Below are positions 44,009-53,607 of a stretch of DNA of 64,000 bases, piece after piece (positions within the stretch are counted from its first letter, which is position 1; every line of letters starts with the position of its first letter). The notes beneath the pieces are model-generated. The model was not told where the DNA came from. It searched no databases and was given only the letters and a program-made list of their open reading frames with translations. Position numbers and translations under genes: made by a program. Source of the stretch: Mycolicibacterium llatzerense (GTDB lineage Bacteria > Actinomycetota > Actinomycetes > Mycobacteriales > Mycobacteriaceae); assembly GCF_000878195.1 (NCBI RefSeq), contig NZ_JXST01000008.1, positions 1-64,000 on the forward strand, written 5' to 3'.

Positions 44009-44841
44009 AGCCGGTGGGTGGCCAGCGGCGTGGCCACCTCAACCCACAGCGACAACCCACACATCGCAATCACCATCAGCAGCGCCACCGCGTCCGCCCG
44101 TCCCGGCCGTGCCGGACTCGCGACGATCTGGCCCACCCCGCCACGCGCGGTGATGGCGTCACCCATCTCGTCACCGCGGCGCAGGGCCACCGTGATCGCA
44201 GCGGCCAGCAGGTCGACGATCTCGGCGCGGCGTTGCCGACTGCGCTCCCGACGGGTCTCCGGCCGCACCTTGGGACGCAGCCGACGCGCCGCGAACAGCA
44301 CGCGGTATTCGTCGATCAGCATCGGGAAGGCGCGCAGACCCAGTGCCAGCGTCACGGCCCACTCATCGACCGGAATCCGCAGCCACTTCAGCGGCCGCCC
44401 CAAAGTAGCCACCGCCGGGGCGATTTCAGCGACGTTGGTGGTCCACGAGACCAGCCCGCCCAGACCCAACAGCACGATCGACAGCGCGGTGATCTGCAGG
44501 AAGTTCAGCAGACCGCCCAGTCCCAGATGCACCGACGCGATGTCGATGAACGGCTCGCCCCCGGCCAGGGCCGCCGTCCCTCCGCCGAGCAACAGCAGCA
44601 CCCACACCAGGCGCGGTACCGACGGCAGCACCGTGCGCGGGATGCGCGCCAGCCATACCGTCACCATCACCAGCAGTGCAACCAAGCCGATCGGCACCCA
44701 CCCGGGGTAGATCGTCAGGACGACGCCGATCAGCGCCACCACAATGAGTTTGGTGCCGGCCCACAATTCGTGAACAGGCGACGTGCCCGGCACGGGACGC
44801 AGCAGCACCATCGACCGGCGCTGGGCGGCTGGGGCGGTCAT
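44005..44841 (-). CDS. ECF transporter T component (CbiQ/EcfT-like)
   Basis: A 278-residue membrane protein homologous to Rv2325c. It has about five hydrophobic helices in the N-terminal two thirds and a C-terminal cytoplasmic helix with the conserved coupling motif ([10 protein letters not shown], near residue 185). It couples the ATPases to the substrate-binding S component in a vitamin or metal uptake transporter. Its ATG overlaps the ATPase stop (ATGA). Confidence 0.88.
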   Translation of the reverse strand: MTAPAAQRRSMVLLRPVPGTSPVHELWAGTKLIVVALIGVVLTIYPGWVPIGLVALLVMVTVWLARIPRTVLPSVPRLVWVLLLLGGGTAALAGGEPFIDIASVHLGLGGLLNFLQITALSIVLLGLGGLVSWTTNVAEIAPAVATLGRPLKWLRIPVDEWAVTLALGLRAFPMLIDEYRVLFAARRLRPKVRPETRRERSRQRRAEIVDLLAAAITVALRRGDEMGDAITARGGVGQIVASPARPGRADAVALLMVIAMCGLSLWVEVATPLATHRL

Positions 44842-46865
44842 GATCGTCCTCCCGCGGTGATCGGCGCTTCAGCGAGTTCTCCGCGGTGCAGCCGCAGGAT
44901 GCGCGGGCACAGCTCGTCGAGTCCGGCGAAGTCGTGCGAGATGACGACGACCGTCAGCCCGGTGGTCCGGCGCAGCTCGGCGAGCAGCGTCACCAGGCCG
45001 CGCTGGCTCGCGGCGTCCAGCCCGGCCAGCGGTTCGTCCAGGATCAGGGCCCGTGGACGACGAGACAGCAACCCGGCCAACACCACTCGGCGCATCTGGC
45101 CGCCACTGAGCTGATCGATACGCCGGTCGGCCAGCTCGGGGTCCAGCCCGACCATCGCAAGTGCCTCGGTGATCCGGGCGGTGTCGTGCTTCGAAAATCC
45201 CGCAGCCGACGCGATTTCAGCGCCCACGCGGGACCGCATCAACTGCAGCCGCGCCGCCTGGAACGAAATGGCCACGGCGCCAACCTGATCGGACACGGGT
45301 TTGCCGTCGAGCAGACAGCTGCCGGTGGTCGGCACGGTGAGTCCGGCCAGAATCCAGGCCAGCGTGGACTTGCCGGAGCCGTTGAGCCCGTGGATCAGCA
45401 CGCCCTCGCCCTGGTGGACCGTGAAGCTGATATCGCGCAAGGCCGTTGATTCCCAGGGCGTTCCGCTGCCGTACTGGTGGCCGACTCCGCTGACCTCGAG
45501 CACCGCCGGGCCGTCGGGTTCGATGCCCGTCGACACGATCGGCACCGGTGCGGTCGCGACCATCTCGATGTTGTCGCTGGCGCCGTCCAGCCGGACCACC
45601 CGGTCGGCCGAGTCGGCTTCGTCGTTGTAATGCGTGATGTGCACCAGCGAGGTTCGGTGGTGCCGCGTCAGGTCGGACAGCACCGAGAGCAGCACGTCGC
45701 GGCCCTCCTGGTCGACCATGCTGGTGACCTCGTCGGCGATCAGCAGCGCCGGCTCGCGGGCCAGCGCGGCCGCGACGGCCAGGCGTTGCAGCTCGCCGCC
45801 GGACAGCCCACCGGTGTCCCGCTCCGCCATGCCGCTCAGGCCGACCTCACCCAGTAGCCGTTCGACGTCGATGGTCGTGCCCGACGGCAGACCCCAGACC
45901 ACGTCGTCGGCGACGCGGGTACCGAGCACCTGACTCTCCGGGTGCTGCATGACCACCGCGGTGCCACCCGCCTGACCGAGGCCGACCGCACCCGGCCGGT
46001 CGATGGTGCCGGCGGTTGGTGCACGGCCCGCGAGCGTCAGCATCAGCGTGGTCTTGCCCGACCCGTTGGCGCCCGTGACGGCGACGTGCTCGCCCGCGTT
46101 GATGTCCATGCTCACCGGTCCGAGCGCATCACGATTGGTACCCGGGTACCGGAATCGAACATCACGCAGGCGAGCCGGGACCGGTGCCACCGGGCCGGCT
46201 GATTCGACGGTGTCGAGCTTGTGCACATCGGGAATGCCGAACAGCCGCTTCAAGACTCGCGACAGCGCCCACCAGCCCAGGAGGGTGACTAACAGGATGT
46301 GCATGATCATCGAGAGCATCACCGGCACCGGCCAGTAGTGCAGGAACGCGGCAAAACTGGTGCGCAGATCCTCGGCGGCGCGCTCCCCGCCGGGCATCGC
46401 CCCGACGATGTTGGCGATGCCGTTGATGTTCGAGGTCATCGACGCGAAGATCAGCTCCCGCAGCCGTCCCACCAGCAGCAGGATGCCGATGACGTAGGCG
46501 CCGAACACAGCTCCGGCGACCACCGACGCCCACAGGACAGTCCCGATGCCGCGGCCCGTGCGTTTGACGATGCCCGTCAGGCCACCGATGTAGGCACAGA
46601 ACACCACCGTCATCAGACCGCCCATGCCGGCGATGAGGAACGCGATGGTGCTGCCTGCGACGGCCGCGGCCACCAGCACCCGGAGTCGGTAGCGGTAAGC
46701 GAGCAGTCCCATCGGGACCGTGCCCAGCATGCCGAGGCCCGCGGCGAATGGGACGACGACGGCAATGATGGCGGTGGCCGCGCTCAGCGCCGCCATCACG
46801 GCGGCCTGGGCGTACTCGCCCGGATTGAGGGGACCGGCTTTGTCGCGGGTGCCGGCAGCAGTCAT
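44838..46865 (-). CDS. ECF transporter fusion: S-like membrane domain plus two ATPase domains
   Basis: A 675-residue fusion homologous to Rv2326c. Residues about 15-210 form six hydrophobic helices like an S component. Two ABC ATPases follow: Walker [13 protein letters not shown], signature [12 protein letters not shown] and ADEVTSMVD in the first; [36 protein letters not shown] and the switch His in VVISHD in the second. With EcfT it makes a full ECF importer; the substrate is unknown. The open frame extends upstream through a divergent promoter, so I took ATG 46865. Confidence 0.92.
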   Translation of the reverse strand: MTAAGTRDKAGPLNPGEYAQAAVMAALSAATAIIAVVVPFAAGLGMLGTVPMGLLAYRYRLRVLVAAAVAGSTIAFLIAGMGGLMTVVFCAYIGGLTGIVKRTGRGIGTVLWASVVAGAVFGAYVIGILLLVGRLRELIFASMTSNINGIANIVGAMPGGERAAEDLRTSFAAFLHYWPVPVMLSMIMHILLVTLLGWWALSRVLKRLFGIPDVHKLDTVESAGPVAPVPARLRDVRFRYPGTNRDALGPVSMDINAGEHVAVTGANGSGKTTLMLTLAGRAPTAGTIDRPGAVGLGQAGGTAVVMQHPESQVLGTRVADDVVWGLPSGTTIDVERLLGEVGLSGMAERDTGGLSGGELQRLAVAAALAREPALLIADEVTSMVDQEGRDVLLSVLSDLTRHHRTSLVHITHYNDEADSADRVVRLDGASDNIEMVATAPVPIVSTGIEPDGPAVLEVSGVGHQYGSGTPWESTALRDISFTVHQGEGVLIHGLNGSGKSTLAWILAGLTVPTTGSCLLDGKPVSDQVGAVAISFQAARLQLMRSRVGAEIASAAGFSKHDTARITEALAMVGLDPELADRRIDQLSGGQMRRVVLAGLLSRRPRALILDEPLAGLDAASQRGLVTLLAELRRTTGLTVVVISHDFAGLDELCPRILRLHRGELAEAPITAGGRS

Positions 46866-46944
46866 TGCACAATTCTGCCAGCTGCGTAGACGAGTAAACT
46901 CGACAGCGATGTGACCGTCACCACTCGCGACGGTCGTTCGACTA

Positions 46945-46959
46945 CATAGAGAATCTATG
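46945..46959. promoter_or_regulatory. inverted repeat upstream of marR
   Basis: CATAGA-GAA-TCTATG, a perfect 6-bp inverted repeat ending five bases before the first possible start codon of the MarR gene, in the divergent gap with the ECF operon. A likely MarR operator. Confidence 0.5.
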
Positions 46960-46962
46960 AAA

Positions 46963-46977
46963 CCATGTTGAACATGG
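46963..46977. promoter_or_regulatory. palindrome over the marR start codon
   Basis: CCATGTT-G-AACATGG, a perfect 7-bp inverted repeat that includes the ATG at 46965 and the one at 46974. A repressor bound here would block its own transcription or translation start. Confidence 0.5.
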
Positions 46978-47408
46978 GAATTGCACCGGCGACCGACACG
47001 ACCCTCGGCTCGGATCTCCTCGCCGTCGTTGCCCGCATCAACCGCTTGGCCAATCAGCGTGTCCGGCTCCCGTTGCCGTTCGCCCAGGCCCGGCTGCTCT
47101 CCACCATCGACGCCGAGGGCCGCGCCCGGATCTCCGATCTCGCCGCGCTCGACCACTGTTCGCAACCGACGATGACGACCCAGGTCCGTCGGCTCGAGGA
47201 CGCCGGACTGGTGTCCCGCACCGGCGATCCCGACGACGCCCGCGCCGTGCTCATCAGCATCACCCCACAGGGCATCGCCACCCTGGCCCAGGTGCGCGCC
47301 GACCGCGGCAGCGCCATCGACCCAGTCCTGGATGCGCTCGACAGCTCCGACCGGGAGACGCTGGCCGCTGCCGTCGAGATCATGCGCGGCATGCTCGCCA
47401 CGTACTGA
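46965..47408 (+). CDS. MarR family regulator
   Basis: A 147-residue winged-helix protein, homologue of Rv2327. The recognition region is [30 protein letters not shown] and the wing has [16 protein letters not shown]. Start is ATG 46965 or 46974; both lie within a palindrome. It is divergent from the ECF transporter genes and is their probable regulator (inference). Confidence 0.9.
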   Translation: MLNMGIAPATDTTLGSDLLAVVARINRLANQRVRLPLPFAQARLLSTIDAEGRARISDLAALDHCSQPTMTTQVRRLEDAGLVSRTGDPDDARAVLISITPQGIATLAQVRADRGSAIDPVLDALDSSDRETLAAAVEIMRGMLATY

Positions 47409-47413
47409 TGCCG

Positions 47414-47466
47414 AACGTGAACTAGATGGCCAATTTCGGCGCTTTTTTCGCCATCTACTTCACGTT
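47414..47466. terminator. long stem-loop between convergent genes
   Basis: 17-bp arms (47414-47430 and 47450-47466; AACGTGAA..GATGGC against GCCATC..TTCACGTT) with one mismatch and a 19-base loop that contains CTTTTTTC. It lies between the MarR and lipoprotein gene ends. The shape fits a bidirectional terminator, or a dispersed small repeat. Confidence 0.6.
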
Positions 47467-47475
47467 GGACGCGGG

Positions 47476-47979
47476 CTACTTGGGTCCGGGAATCGGATCC
47501 AGCGCCTTGAGCGCACCGCCGTCGACGGTGAACCGCGTGCTACCGATGCCTGTCGGCATTCCCGGCTGATCCTTGGCCTGCTCCCACTGGTACTGAACCG
47601 TCACGCTGTCCGGCGCGCTCGCGGTCACCGTGATGTACGGCCGCGCGTTGGGTGTCGGCGTGCCGATCATCGTGTTCTTGTTGAAGAACACGACCTGCTG
47701 CGGACTGTCCGGCGTCGAGTTGTTCTGGCCGACCTGCACCCAGTACAACGCACAATTCGCGGTGTGGCCGCTGCTCATCTGGGTCCACTTGCCCGACGGC
47801 GGTGCCGGCAGCGCGTAGATCGATGCGGTCACGACGTTCTGGGCCGGTCCGTCGGCGGGCGTGCACTTGTCGGCCTGCGGGGCGGAGTCCGGGCCTTTCG
47901 GGCTCCAACCACACCCGGCGGCAAGCAGGGCCGATGCTGCCAGCACGGACAGGGCTGCGATGGAGCTGAAAGGACGCAT
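47476..47979 (-). CDS. lppP: LppP/LprE-family lipoprotein
   Basis: A 167-residue lipoprotein with lipobox LLAAGC (Cys 23) and a mature domain with two more cysteines (DKCTPADG, ANCALYWVQ) and YWVQVGQNNSTPDSPQQVVFF, characteristic of the LppP/LprE family. Its place after the Rv2327-like gene agrees with Rv2330c (LppP). Extracytoplasmic; molecular role unknown. Confidence 0.8.
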   Translation of the reverse strand: MRPFSSIAALSVLAASALLAAGCGWSPKGPDSAPQADKCTPADGPAQNVVTASIYALPAPPSGKWTQMSSGHTANCALYWVQVGQNNSTPDSPQQVVFFNKNTMIGTPTPNARPYITVTASAPDSVTVQYQWEQAKDQPGMPTGIGSTRFTVDGGALKALDPIPGPK

Positions 47980-48035
47980 CAGGTCAGCCTACGGATGCCC
48001 GGAGATGAGGTTCGGCCGCGGCCGCCGATTAACCT

Positions 48036-48515
48036 GTGGCAGTGAGTGCTCCCCATGACTTCAAGCTCCGACCGTGCCAAGGACCCGCGGAATGGCCTGC
48101 GCTGGTACGCATCTGGCGCAGCGCGGTCGAGGCGACACACGACTTCCTGACCGCCGACGACATCGACTTCTACGAACGCCGGCTCGCCGAGGAGTACTTG
48201 AAGATGGTCGACGTGACGGTGGCGGACTCCGACGGCGTGCCCGTCGGGTTCTCGGGCGTCGCCGGCGGGAACCTCGAGATGTTGTTCATCGACCACCAGC
48301 ATCGTGGCCGGGGCGCGGGTTCGGTGCTGCTGGCCGACGCGATGGCCAAGAATCCGGGCCTGCTGGTCGATGTGAACGAGCAGAACCCGCAAGCCGTCGG
48401 TTTCTACCACCGCCACGGCTTCGTCACCCTGAGCCGTTCGGAGACCGACGGCGACGGGCGGCCGTTTCCGATCCTGCATCTCGGACCCGCCGAGTCTGCC
48501 GCGCAACGCGGCTAG
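48036..48515 (+). CDS. GNAT family N-acetyltransferase
   Basis: A 159-residue acetyltransferase. The acetyl-CoA loop is QHRGRGAGSVLL (Q/R-x2-G-x-G/A), preceded by strand LEMLFI and followed by VNEQNPQAVGFYHRHGF, a YjaB-like pattern. The N-terminal region has WRSAVEATHDFLT, common in this subgroup. Start GTG 48036 or 48042. Substrate unknown. Confidence 0.88.
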   Translation: MAVSAPHDFKLRPCQGPAEWPALVRIWRSAVEATHDFLTADDIDFYERRLAEEYLKMVDVTVADSDGVPVGFSGVAGGNLEMLFIDHQHRGRGAGSVLLADAMAKNPGLLVDVNEQNPQAVGFYHRHGFVTLSRSETDGDGRPFPILHLGPAESAAQRG

Positions 48516-48528
48516 GTAGCGCCGACAG

Positions 48529-48984
48529 TCACTGACCTGGCGTCTCCGGCTCGGCCGTGCGTGCGGACGTGTTGGCGGCAGTGCCCCCGATTCCGGCTGC
48601 CGCGGCCGCGGCTTCCCGGAGGTGCTTCCCCGGCGCCGACGACTGCTGCGGCGCCGATTCGAGTCCGGTCGCGTGCTCCGCAGGCATCCCGTAATGCCGG
48701 AGCAGCGCGGCCACCTCCGGCGCGGTGATGCGATCGCCATCGGCTATCGGTGGGGCGTTCCCGACGATGTTCTTCGCGACGGCAACCCGAACCGATCCGT
48801 CACCGCCTCGCGCGCCGCCCAACGGCACGAACGACTCTGAGCTACCGAACCACCCGCTGCGAACAGACGCCCATTTCGGGTGCCCGGTACGGCGATCGAC
48901 GTACACGCGATGAATCGTGCCGATCTTGTCTCCCGCGAGGTCGTAAACCGTCGCCCCGACAAACCGGGCCACCTCATCCGACAT
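48529..48984 (-). CDS. PRC-barrel domain protein
   Basis: A 151-residue protein; residues 5-75 form a PRC-barrel (FVGATVYDLAGDKIGTIHRV, PKWASVRSGWFGSSESFVPL), the rest is a helical Ala-rich tail. PRC-barrel proteins act in RNA processing or stress responses; many actinobacterial members are uncharacterised. Cytoplasmic. Confidence 0.85.
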   Translation of the reverse strand: MSDEVARFVGATVYDLAGDKIGTIHRVYVDRRTGHPKWASVRSGWFGSSESFVPLGGARGGDGSVRVAVAKNIVGNAPPIADGDRITAPEVAALLRHYGMPAEHATGLESAPQQSSAPGKHLREAAAAAAGIGGTAANTSARTAEPETPGQ

Positions 48985-49029
48985 CGATCTGCTCCCCTGT
49001 TCTTCTACCCGCGCTGTCCCGCGCGGGAA

Positions 49030-49254
49030 TCAGCCATGGTGCAGATGGTGGTGGTGCTCGTTGAGCAACATGCCCGACAGCAACCACACGGCACCGAACG
49101 TCGCAGCGGCCAGGGAGACGATCATCGCCACTGCGCCGAACGTCAGATATCCGGCCACCATCGCGACGGCACCGGCAACCAGGGCCACGAAGCTGACGGC
49201 GATGGTCACCAGACCCGGCACCATGGCGCCGACCGGGGTAGGTGATTCATTCAT
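49030..49254 (-). CDS. small membrane protein with His-rich tail
   Basis: A 74-residue protein with two hydrophobic helices (VPGLVTIAVSFVALVAGAVA and AMIVSLAAATFGAVWLLSGM) and a C-terminus NEHHHHLHHG. The His cluster could bind metal. Start ATG 49254; the longer frame runs into the tRNA. It lies just after the PRC-barrel gene on the same strand... in the direction of transcription it precedes that gene by about 45 bp. Function unknown. Confidence 0.7.
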   Translation of the reverse strand: MNESPTPVGAMVPGLVTIAVSFVALVAGAVAMVAGYLTFGAVAMIVSLAAATFGAVWLLSGMLLNEHHHHLHHG

Positions 49255-49408
49255 GTACTGCGGATACCCGAATGCGAGACGACCAAAACGCCGGTCGCCG
49301 GTGCGCCTCTGCCGAGCGTGGGGCGTGCCGAGGCGACACGCCGCAAAAGCCACGGCAGGCCACACGCTCGGCATAGGGCGCGAAGCGGAACCCGCCCCAG
49401 AAAGCAAA

Positions 49409-49434
49409 ATGACCAGCACTTTCGTGCTGGTCAT
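49409..49434 (-). terminator. intrinsic terminator of tRNA-Asn
   Basis: Perfect 11-bp arms ATGACCAGCAC (49409-49419) and GTGCTGGTCAT (49424-49434), loop TTTC, and on the minus strand a following TTTTGCTTT. It starts six bases beyond the tRNA 3' end. Confidence 0.8.
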
Positions 49435-49439
49435 GCTTG

Positions 49440-49512
49440 CTCCCCCGATTGGACTCGAACCAATAACCGCCCGATTAACAGTCGGGAGCTCTGCCAATTG
49501 AGCTACAGGGGA
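49440..49512 (-). tRNA. tRNA-Asn (GUU)
   Basis: A complete 73-nt cloverleaf including discriminator G: acceptor TCCCCTG paired with CGGGGGA, anticodon loop CTGTTAA (GUU), T-arm ATTGG-TTCGAGT-CCAAT. CCA is not encoded. Position next to the Rv2342-like gene agrees with asnT of M. tuberculosis. Confidence 0.96.
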
Positions 49513-49670
49513 TTGTGCTCAGGCCCCGGGCGCGTGTCCCTGAACCGAGGCATGACTCTAGCGCATGACTGCGCGGATCTTTGAATCGGCTGGTAGCCGC
49601 CGGTCGGGCCAGACGCATCGGCGATCGTGAGGCAGGATGGAGCCAAGCACCGTCATCAGGGAGGGGTCCA

Positions 49671-49913
49671 GTGATCCGAGCCGTCGCCGTCATGGCCGTT
49701 GGCTATGTTCTGGGAGCCAAAGCAGGCCGTCGCCGTTACGAGCAGATCGCCGGCACCTATCGCGCCATCACCGAGAGCCCGAAGACCAAGGCGATGCTGG
49801 ATGCCGGCCGGCGCAGGTTGGCCGACAAGGTGTCACCGGACCCGAACATGGTGCGGTTGACGGCGATCGACACTCAGACCACGGTGCTGCATCCGGAGTC
49901 GATTCACGACTGA
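49671..49913 (+). CDS. conserved small protein (Rv2342-like)
   Basis: An 80-residue protein (IRAVAVMAVGYVLGAKAGRR, RYEQIAGTYRAITESPKTKA) with an N-terminal hydrophobic helix followed by a basic helix, matching the size and place of Rv2342. Start GTG 49671 behind GGGAGGGG; the longer frame from 49581 has no ribosome site. Function unknown; probably membrane-attached. Confidence 0.8.
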   Translation: MIRAVAVMAVGYVLGAKAGRRRYEQIAGTYRAITESPKTKAMLDAGRRRLADKVSPDPNMVRLTAIDTQTTVLHPESIHD

Positions 49914-49946
49914 CCCGACTGGTAATCGGGCGGTTATTGGTTCGAG
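49914..49946 (+). repeat. tRNA-Asn fragment in opposite orientation
   Basis: 33 bases match the anticodon arm to T-loop of the nearby tRNA-Asn gene with one difference (anticodon GTT becomes GGT), but on the plus strand while the tRNA is on the minus strand. The acceptor ends are missing, so it is not a functional tRNA. Confidence 0.8.
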
Positions 49947-49951
49947 AACCG

Positions 49952-50233
49952 TCAGCCGAGCGGCCGGTTCCAGGTCTGGCCGGGCAGCAGCGGACCGCTG
50001 CTGACACCGCCGTTGGGGCCCCACACGCCCCACGGCGTGCCCACGTTCACGGGCTGACCGTTGGACCGGCCCATGCAGTTGCCGTCTTCTTTGTTGCCGA
50101 ACCAGGCGAGGCAGCCGCCGTCAGCCGTCGACTGTGACGACGGGGCGCTGCTCAGCGCGACGATGACCGGGGCTGCCACTGCGGTGGCCACGAGCGCTGC
50201 TGCGGCGAAAAGCCGGGTTGCTCCGATGGTCAT
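49952..50233 (-). CDS. small secreted protein, unknown function
   Basis: A 93-residue exported protein: leader TRLFAAAALVATAVAAPVIV, then a mature part with two cysteines (GGCLAWFGN, DGNCMGRSNG) and a Gly/Trp-rich tail (GTPWGVWGPNGGV). The pattern recurs in several short mycobacterial exported proteins. Its stop is only 6 bp from the tRNA fragment. No function assigned. Confidence 0.72.
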   Translation of the reverse strand: MTIGATRLFAAAALVATAVAAPVIVALSSAPSSQSTADGGCLAWFGNKEDGNCMGRSNGQPVNVGTPWGVWGPNGGVSSGPLLPGQTWNRPLG

Positions 50234-50311
50234 GGTGGGCCTCTCCCCTTTGGTCGGTTCTGCCCCACCATATCGCGCACGGTGGTTCTGCGCGTTACAC
50301 CAGGAAAAGCC

Positions 50312-52201
50312 TCAGCTGACGTCGTCGCCGCTGGCCTGCTGCAGCAGGCTGCGTCGGTACTGCTCCATGGCGACGAGGTCGCCGAACAACGCGTGGTACT
50401 CGGTGCTCTGCTCCACGGGCGACATGCGCTGCAGTTTCGACTTCAACTCGGCGATCTCGCGGCCGACCCAGACTTCCTGCAACCGGGCCAGCACGCTTGC
50501 GATGTACCGCGGCAGCCTGTCCTCTTCGACCTGGAACGCCTCGACCGACAGCTCGTTGATCAGGCTCGCCGCCGCCGGCTCGGCCGCCCGGATCGCCTCG
50601 ATCCACTCTGCGCCGCCCAGACCGGACGCCGTGCCGCCCGCGGCGGTGATCGCCTGCCGGACCGCGGCATAGGCGGGGTGGGTGAAGCTGTCGACCGGCA
50701 GCCCGTCGAATACCGGGCCGGCCATCGCCGGGTGCTGCAGCGCCGACTTGAGTGCTTCACGCTGTGGCCACAACGTCGGGTCTTTGGGGTTCGGACGCCC
50801 AACCGCAGGCACCGGGGCTGCCGGTGCCGCCGGGCGACGGGCGTCGCGCTTCGACGTCGCGGGGCCCGCCTTGGCAGACTCGCGGACTCGCGAAATCACC
50901 TGCGCCACATCGTCCCAACCGACCCAGCCGGCCAACTGACGGGCGTACTCGTCACGCAGGGTGGGGTCTTTGATGCGGGCGGCCAGCGGCACACAGCGGC
51001 GCAGCGCCGCCACCCGGCCCTCGGCGCTGTCCAGGTCGTGCTCTTCGAGCGCGGTGCGAATCACGAACTCGAACAACGGCGTTCGGCGCGCCACCAGATC
51101 CCGCAGGGCACTGTCGCCGGACTTGAGCCGCAGATCGCAGGGGTCCATGCCGTCAGAAGCCACCGCGACGAACGACTGTCCGGTCAGATTCTGTTCGCCC
51201 TCAAAGGCTTTCACAGCGGCGGCACGGCCGGCGGCGTCACCGTCGAACACGTAGATCAGCTCGCCGCGAAAGAAGTTGTCGTCCATCATCAGTCGCCGCA
51301 GCATCGACAGGTGCTCGTCGCCGAAGGCGGTACCGCAGGACGCGACCGCGGTGGTCACCCCGGCCAGATGCATGGCCATGACGTCGGTGTAGCCCTCGAC
51401 GACGACGGCCTGGTGTCCCTTGGCGATGTCGCGCTTGGCCAGGTCGAGCCCGAACAGCACGTTGGATTTCTTGTACAGCACCGTTTCCGGCGTGTTGACG
51501 TACTTGGCTTCCATCTGGTCGTCGTCGAACAGGCGGCGGGCACCGAACCCGATCACCTCGCTCGTCGCGCCCCGGATGGGCCACAGCAGCCGGCGGTGGA
51601 ACCGGTCCATCGGGCCGCGGCGACCCTCCCGGGACAGCCCGGCGGCCTCCAACTCTTTGAAGGTGAATCCCTTGCGCAGCAAGTGTTTTGTCAGGGTGTC
51701 CCAGCCCGACGGCGCGAAACCGCAGCCGAAACGCTTGGCCGCGTCGGCGTCGAAGTTCCGCTCGATCAGGTACTGGCGGGCGGCGGCGGCTTCGGCCGAC
51801 TGCAGCGCCTCGGCGTAGAACTCCTGCGCGGCGGTGTTGGCGGCGAGCAGACGGCTGCGGCTGCCCTTGTCCCGCTGCACATTGGTGGTCGATGACCCCT
51901 CGTAGCTGATGGGGTAGTTCAGCCGGTCGGCGAGCAGTTCGACGGCCTCGACGAAGGTGACGTGCTCGACCTTCTGCACGAACGCGTAGACGTCGCCGCC
52001 CTCACCGCAACCGAAGCAATGGAACTGGCCGTGGTTGGGCCGCACGTGGAACGACGGTGACTTCTCGTCGTGGAACGGGCACAGACCCTTCATCGAGTCG
52101 GCCCCCGCGCGCCGCAGCTGCACGTGCTCGCCGACGACGTCCTCGATGCGGGTGCGTTCACGAATGGCCGCGATATCGCGATCAGGAATCCGGCCGGCCA
52201 C
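50312..52201 (-). CDS. dnaG: DNA primase
   Basis: A 629-residue primase that makes RNA primers at the replication fork. The CHC2 zinc finger is at residues 41-65 (CPFHDEK.. HCFGCG), the Toprim core has VVVEGYTDVMAMH and YVFDGDAAGR, and the C-terminal domain that binds the DnaB helicase follows a Pro/Ala linker. Start GTG 52201 (VAGRIPDRDI) gives the usual length; the open frame beyond runs into dgt. Homologue of Rv2343c, next to dgt as in M. tuberculosis. Confidence 0.97.
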   Translation of the reverse strand: MAGRIPDRDIAAIRERTRIEDVVGEHVQLRRAGADSMKGLCPFHDEKSPSFHVRPNHGQFHCFGCGEGGDVYAFVQKVEHVTFVEAVELLADRLNYPISYEGSSTTNVQRDKGSRSRLLAANTAAQEFYAEALQSAEAAAARQYLIERNFDADAAKRFGCGFAPSGWDTLTKHLLRKGFTFKELEAAGLSREGRRGPMDRFHRRLLWPIRGATSEVIGFGARRLFDDDQMEAKYVNTPETVLYKKSNVLFGLDLAKRDIAKGHQAVVVEGYTDVMAMHLAGVTTAVASCGTAFGDEHLSMLRRLMMDDNFFRGELIYVFDGDAAGRAAAVKAFEGEQNLTGQSFVAVASDGMDPCDLRLKSGDSALRDLVARRTPLFEFVIRTALEEHDLDSAEGRVAALRRCVPLAARIKDPTLRDEYARQLAGWVGWDDVAQVISRVRESAKAGPATSKRDARRPAAPAAPVPAVGRPNPKDPTLWPQREALKSALQHPAMAGPVFDGLPVDSFTHPAYAAVRQAITAAGGTASGLGGAEWIEAIRAAEPAAASLINELSVEAFQVEEDRLPRYIASVLARLQEVWVGREIAELKSKLQRMSPVEQSTEYHALFGDLVAMEQYRRSLLQQASGDDVS

Positions 52202-52275
52202 GCGCCCAGTGTAGGCGGCGATTTTCCGGAGGTTGACCGGGTTTCGCCTCGCTACGGTGACGGACTTGGACAGCC

Positions 52276-53544
52276 CTAGTCCAGGGGCCGCGGCGACCGG
52301 GCTTCGTGGACGCGTTCGAGCCGGGTCTCGGTGTACGACGCGATCTGGTCGACGACCACCCGCAACCGGGCACCATCGTCGTCCGCGAGAGCGAACTCGG
52401 CGGCGAACTGCGGGTCGAGGCTCGCCGGGGCCTGGCCCCACAGCGACAGCGCGACCTCGCCGACCATGGTGCGCTGATCGGCCTGAATCTGCAGGTGCTG
52501 GTGGTCGGACATGATGAACTGCAGGGCCAGCATCTTGAGCACCGCCACCTCGGCACGGACCAGCGCCGGCACCGCGAGTTCGGCCTCGAAACGGCGCATG
52601 GTCGCGCGCCCCGCCTGCAACTTGGTCTCGGTGACCGCGGCATTGGCGAACCGGCCGACCAGTTCACTGGTGAGCTGCTTGAGCGCCACCGACGTCGCGA
52701 CAGAACCGTCGTACTTGCCGACGGCGGTGACCACCGGCAGCTCTGACAACCGCGCGGCGGCCGCCAGCATGTCGTCGTGCGTCACCGTCGGATGCGACCG
52801 CGCACCCAGTCGGGCCAGGGTGTCGGCCGCGTCCGCGTCGGCGAGGACGCGCAGGTCGATGCGGCCGGAAATGATGCCGTCCTCGACATCGTGCACGGAG
52901 TACGCGACATCGTCGGCCCAGTCCATGACCTGGGCTTCCAGGCACAGCCGCTCGGCGGGCGCGCCCTCGCGCACCCAGGCGGCGGCGGCCGCGTCGTCGT
53001 CGTAGAAACCGAACTTGACGCGGTCCTCGCGAAACCACGGGTACTTGATCACGGCGTCCAGCGCGGCCCGGGTCAGGTTCAGCCCGGCCGAACGTCCTTC
53101 GCTGTCAAGCGCTTTCGGTTCGAGCCGGGTCAGGATCCGGAAATTCTGGGCGTTGCCCTCGAACCCGCCGAACGGTTTGGCGATCTCGTCGAGCGCACGT
53201 TCGCCGTTGTGGCCGTAGGGCGGATGGCCGATGTCATGGGCCAGCCCGGCGAGGTCCACCAGATCGGGATCACAGCCCAGGCCCACCGCCATGTGGCGCC
53301 CGATCTGGGCCACTTCGAGCGAATGGGTGAGCCGGGTCCGTGGCGTCTCCCCCTGCCGAGGCCCGACCACCTGGGTCTTGTCGGCCAGTCGGCGCAGCGC
53401 GGCACTGTGCAGCACCCGCGCCCGGTCACGCGAGAAATCCGTGCGGTGTCCGGCATCGGTGCCGGGCAGCGTGGCGCTCTTGACGCCTTCCTCGACCAGC
53501 CGCTGCCGGTCGAAGTCGCTGTATCCCTCACCTGCGATGCCCAC
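52276..53544 (-). CDS. dgt: dGTP triphosphohydrolase-like protein
   Basis: A 422-residue HD-domain deoxynucleoside triphosphate triphosphohydrolase, homologue of Rv2344c. Metal-binding motifs are LTHSLEV and [16 protein letters not shown], with the later Asp in [13 protein letters not shown]. It hydrolyses dNTPs to nucleoside and triphosphate, controlling nucleotide pools. The GTG at 53544 ([15 protein letters not shown]) is the sensible start; upstream the frame lies antisense to the next gene. It is about 75 bp before dnaG. Confidence 0.95.
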   Translation of the reverse strand: MGIAGEGYSDFDRQRLVEEGVKSATLPGTDAGHRTDFSRDRARVLHSAALRRLADKTQVVGPRQGETPRTRLTHSLEVAQIGRHMAVGLGCDPDLVDLAGLAHDIGHPPYGHNGERALDEIAKPFGGFEGNAQNFRILTRLEPKALDSEGRSAGLNLTRAALDAVIKYPWFREDRVKFGFYDDDAAAAAWVREGAPAERLCLEAQVMDWADDVAYSVHDVEDGIISGRIDLRVLADADAADTLARLGARSHPTVTHDDMLAAAARLSELPVVTAVGKYDGSVATSVALKQLTSELVGRFANAAVTETKLQAGRATMRRFEAELAVPALVRAEVAVLKMLALQFIMSDHQHLQIQADQRTMVGEVALSLWGQAPASLDPQFAAEFALADDDGARLRVVVDQIASYTETRLERVHEARSPRPLD

Positions 53545-53607
53545 AGCCGAAGTCTGCCAGCCCGGGTGCGCCGAATTACCACATACCCTGTCACTACATT
53601 GGGCGGC

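Noticed and set aside
46866..47165. N-terminal extension of the ECF fusion protein
   Set aside because: Runs antisense through the MarR gene and its promoter; the product starts sensibly at ATG 46865.
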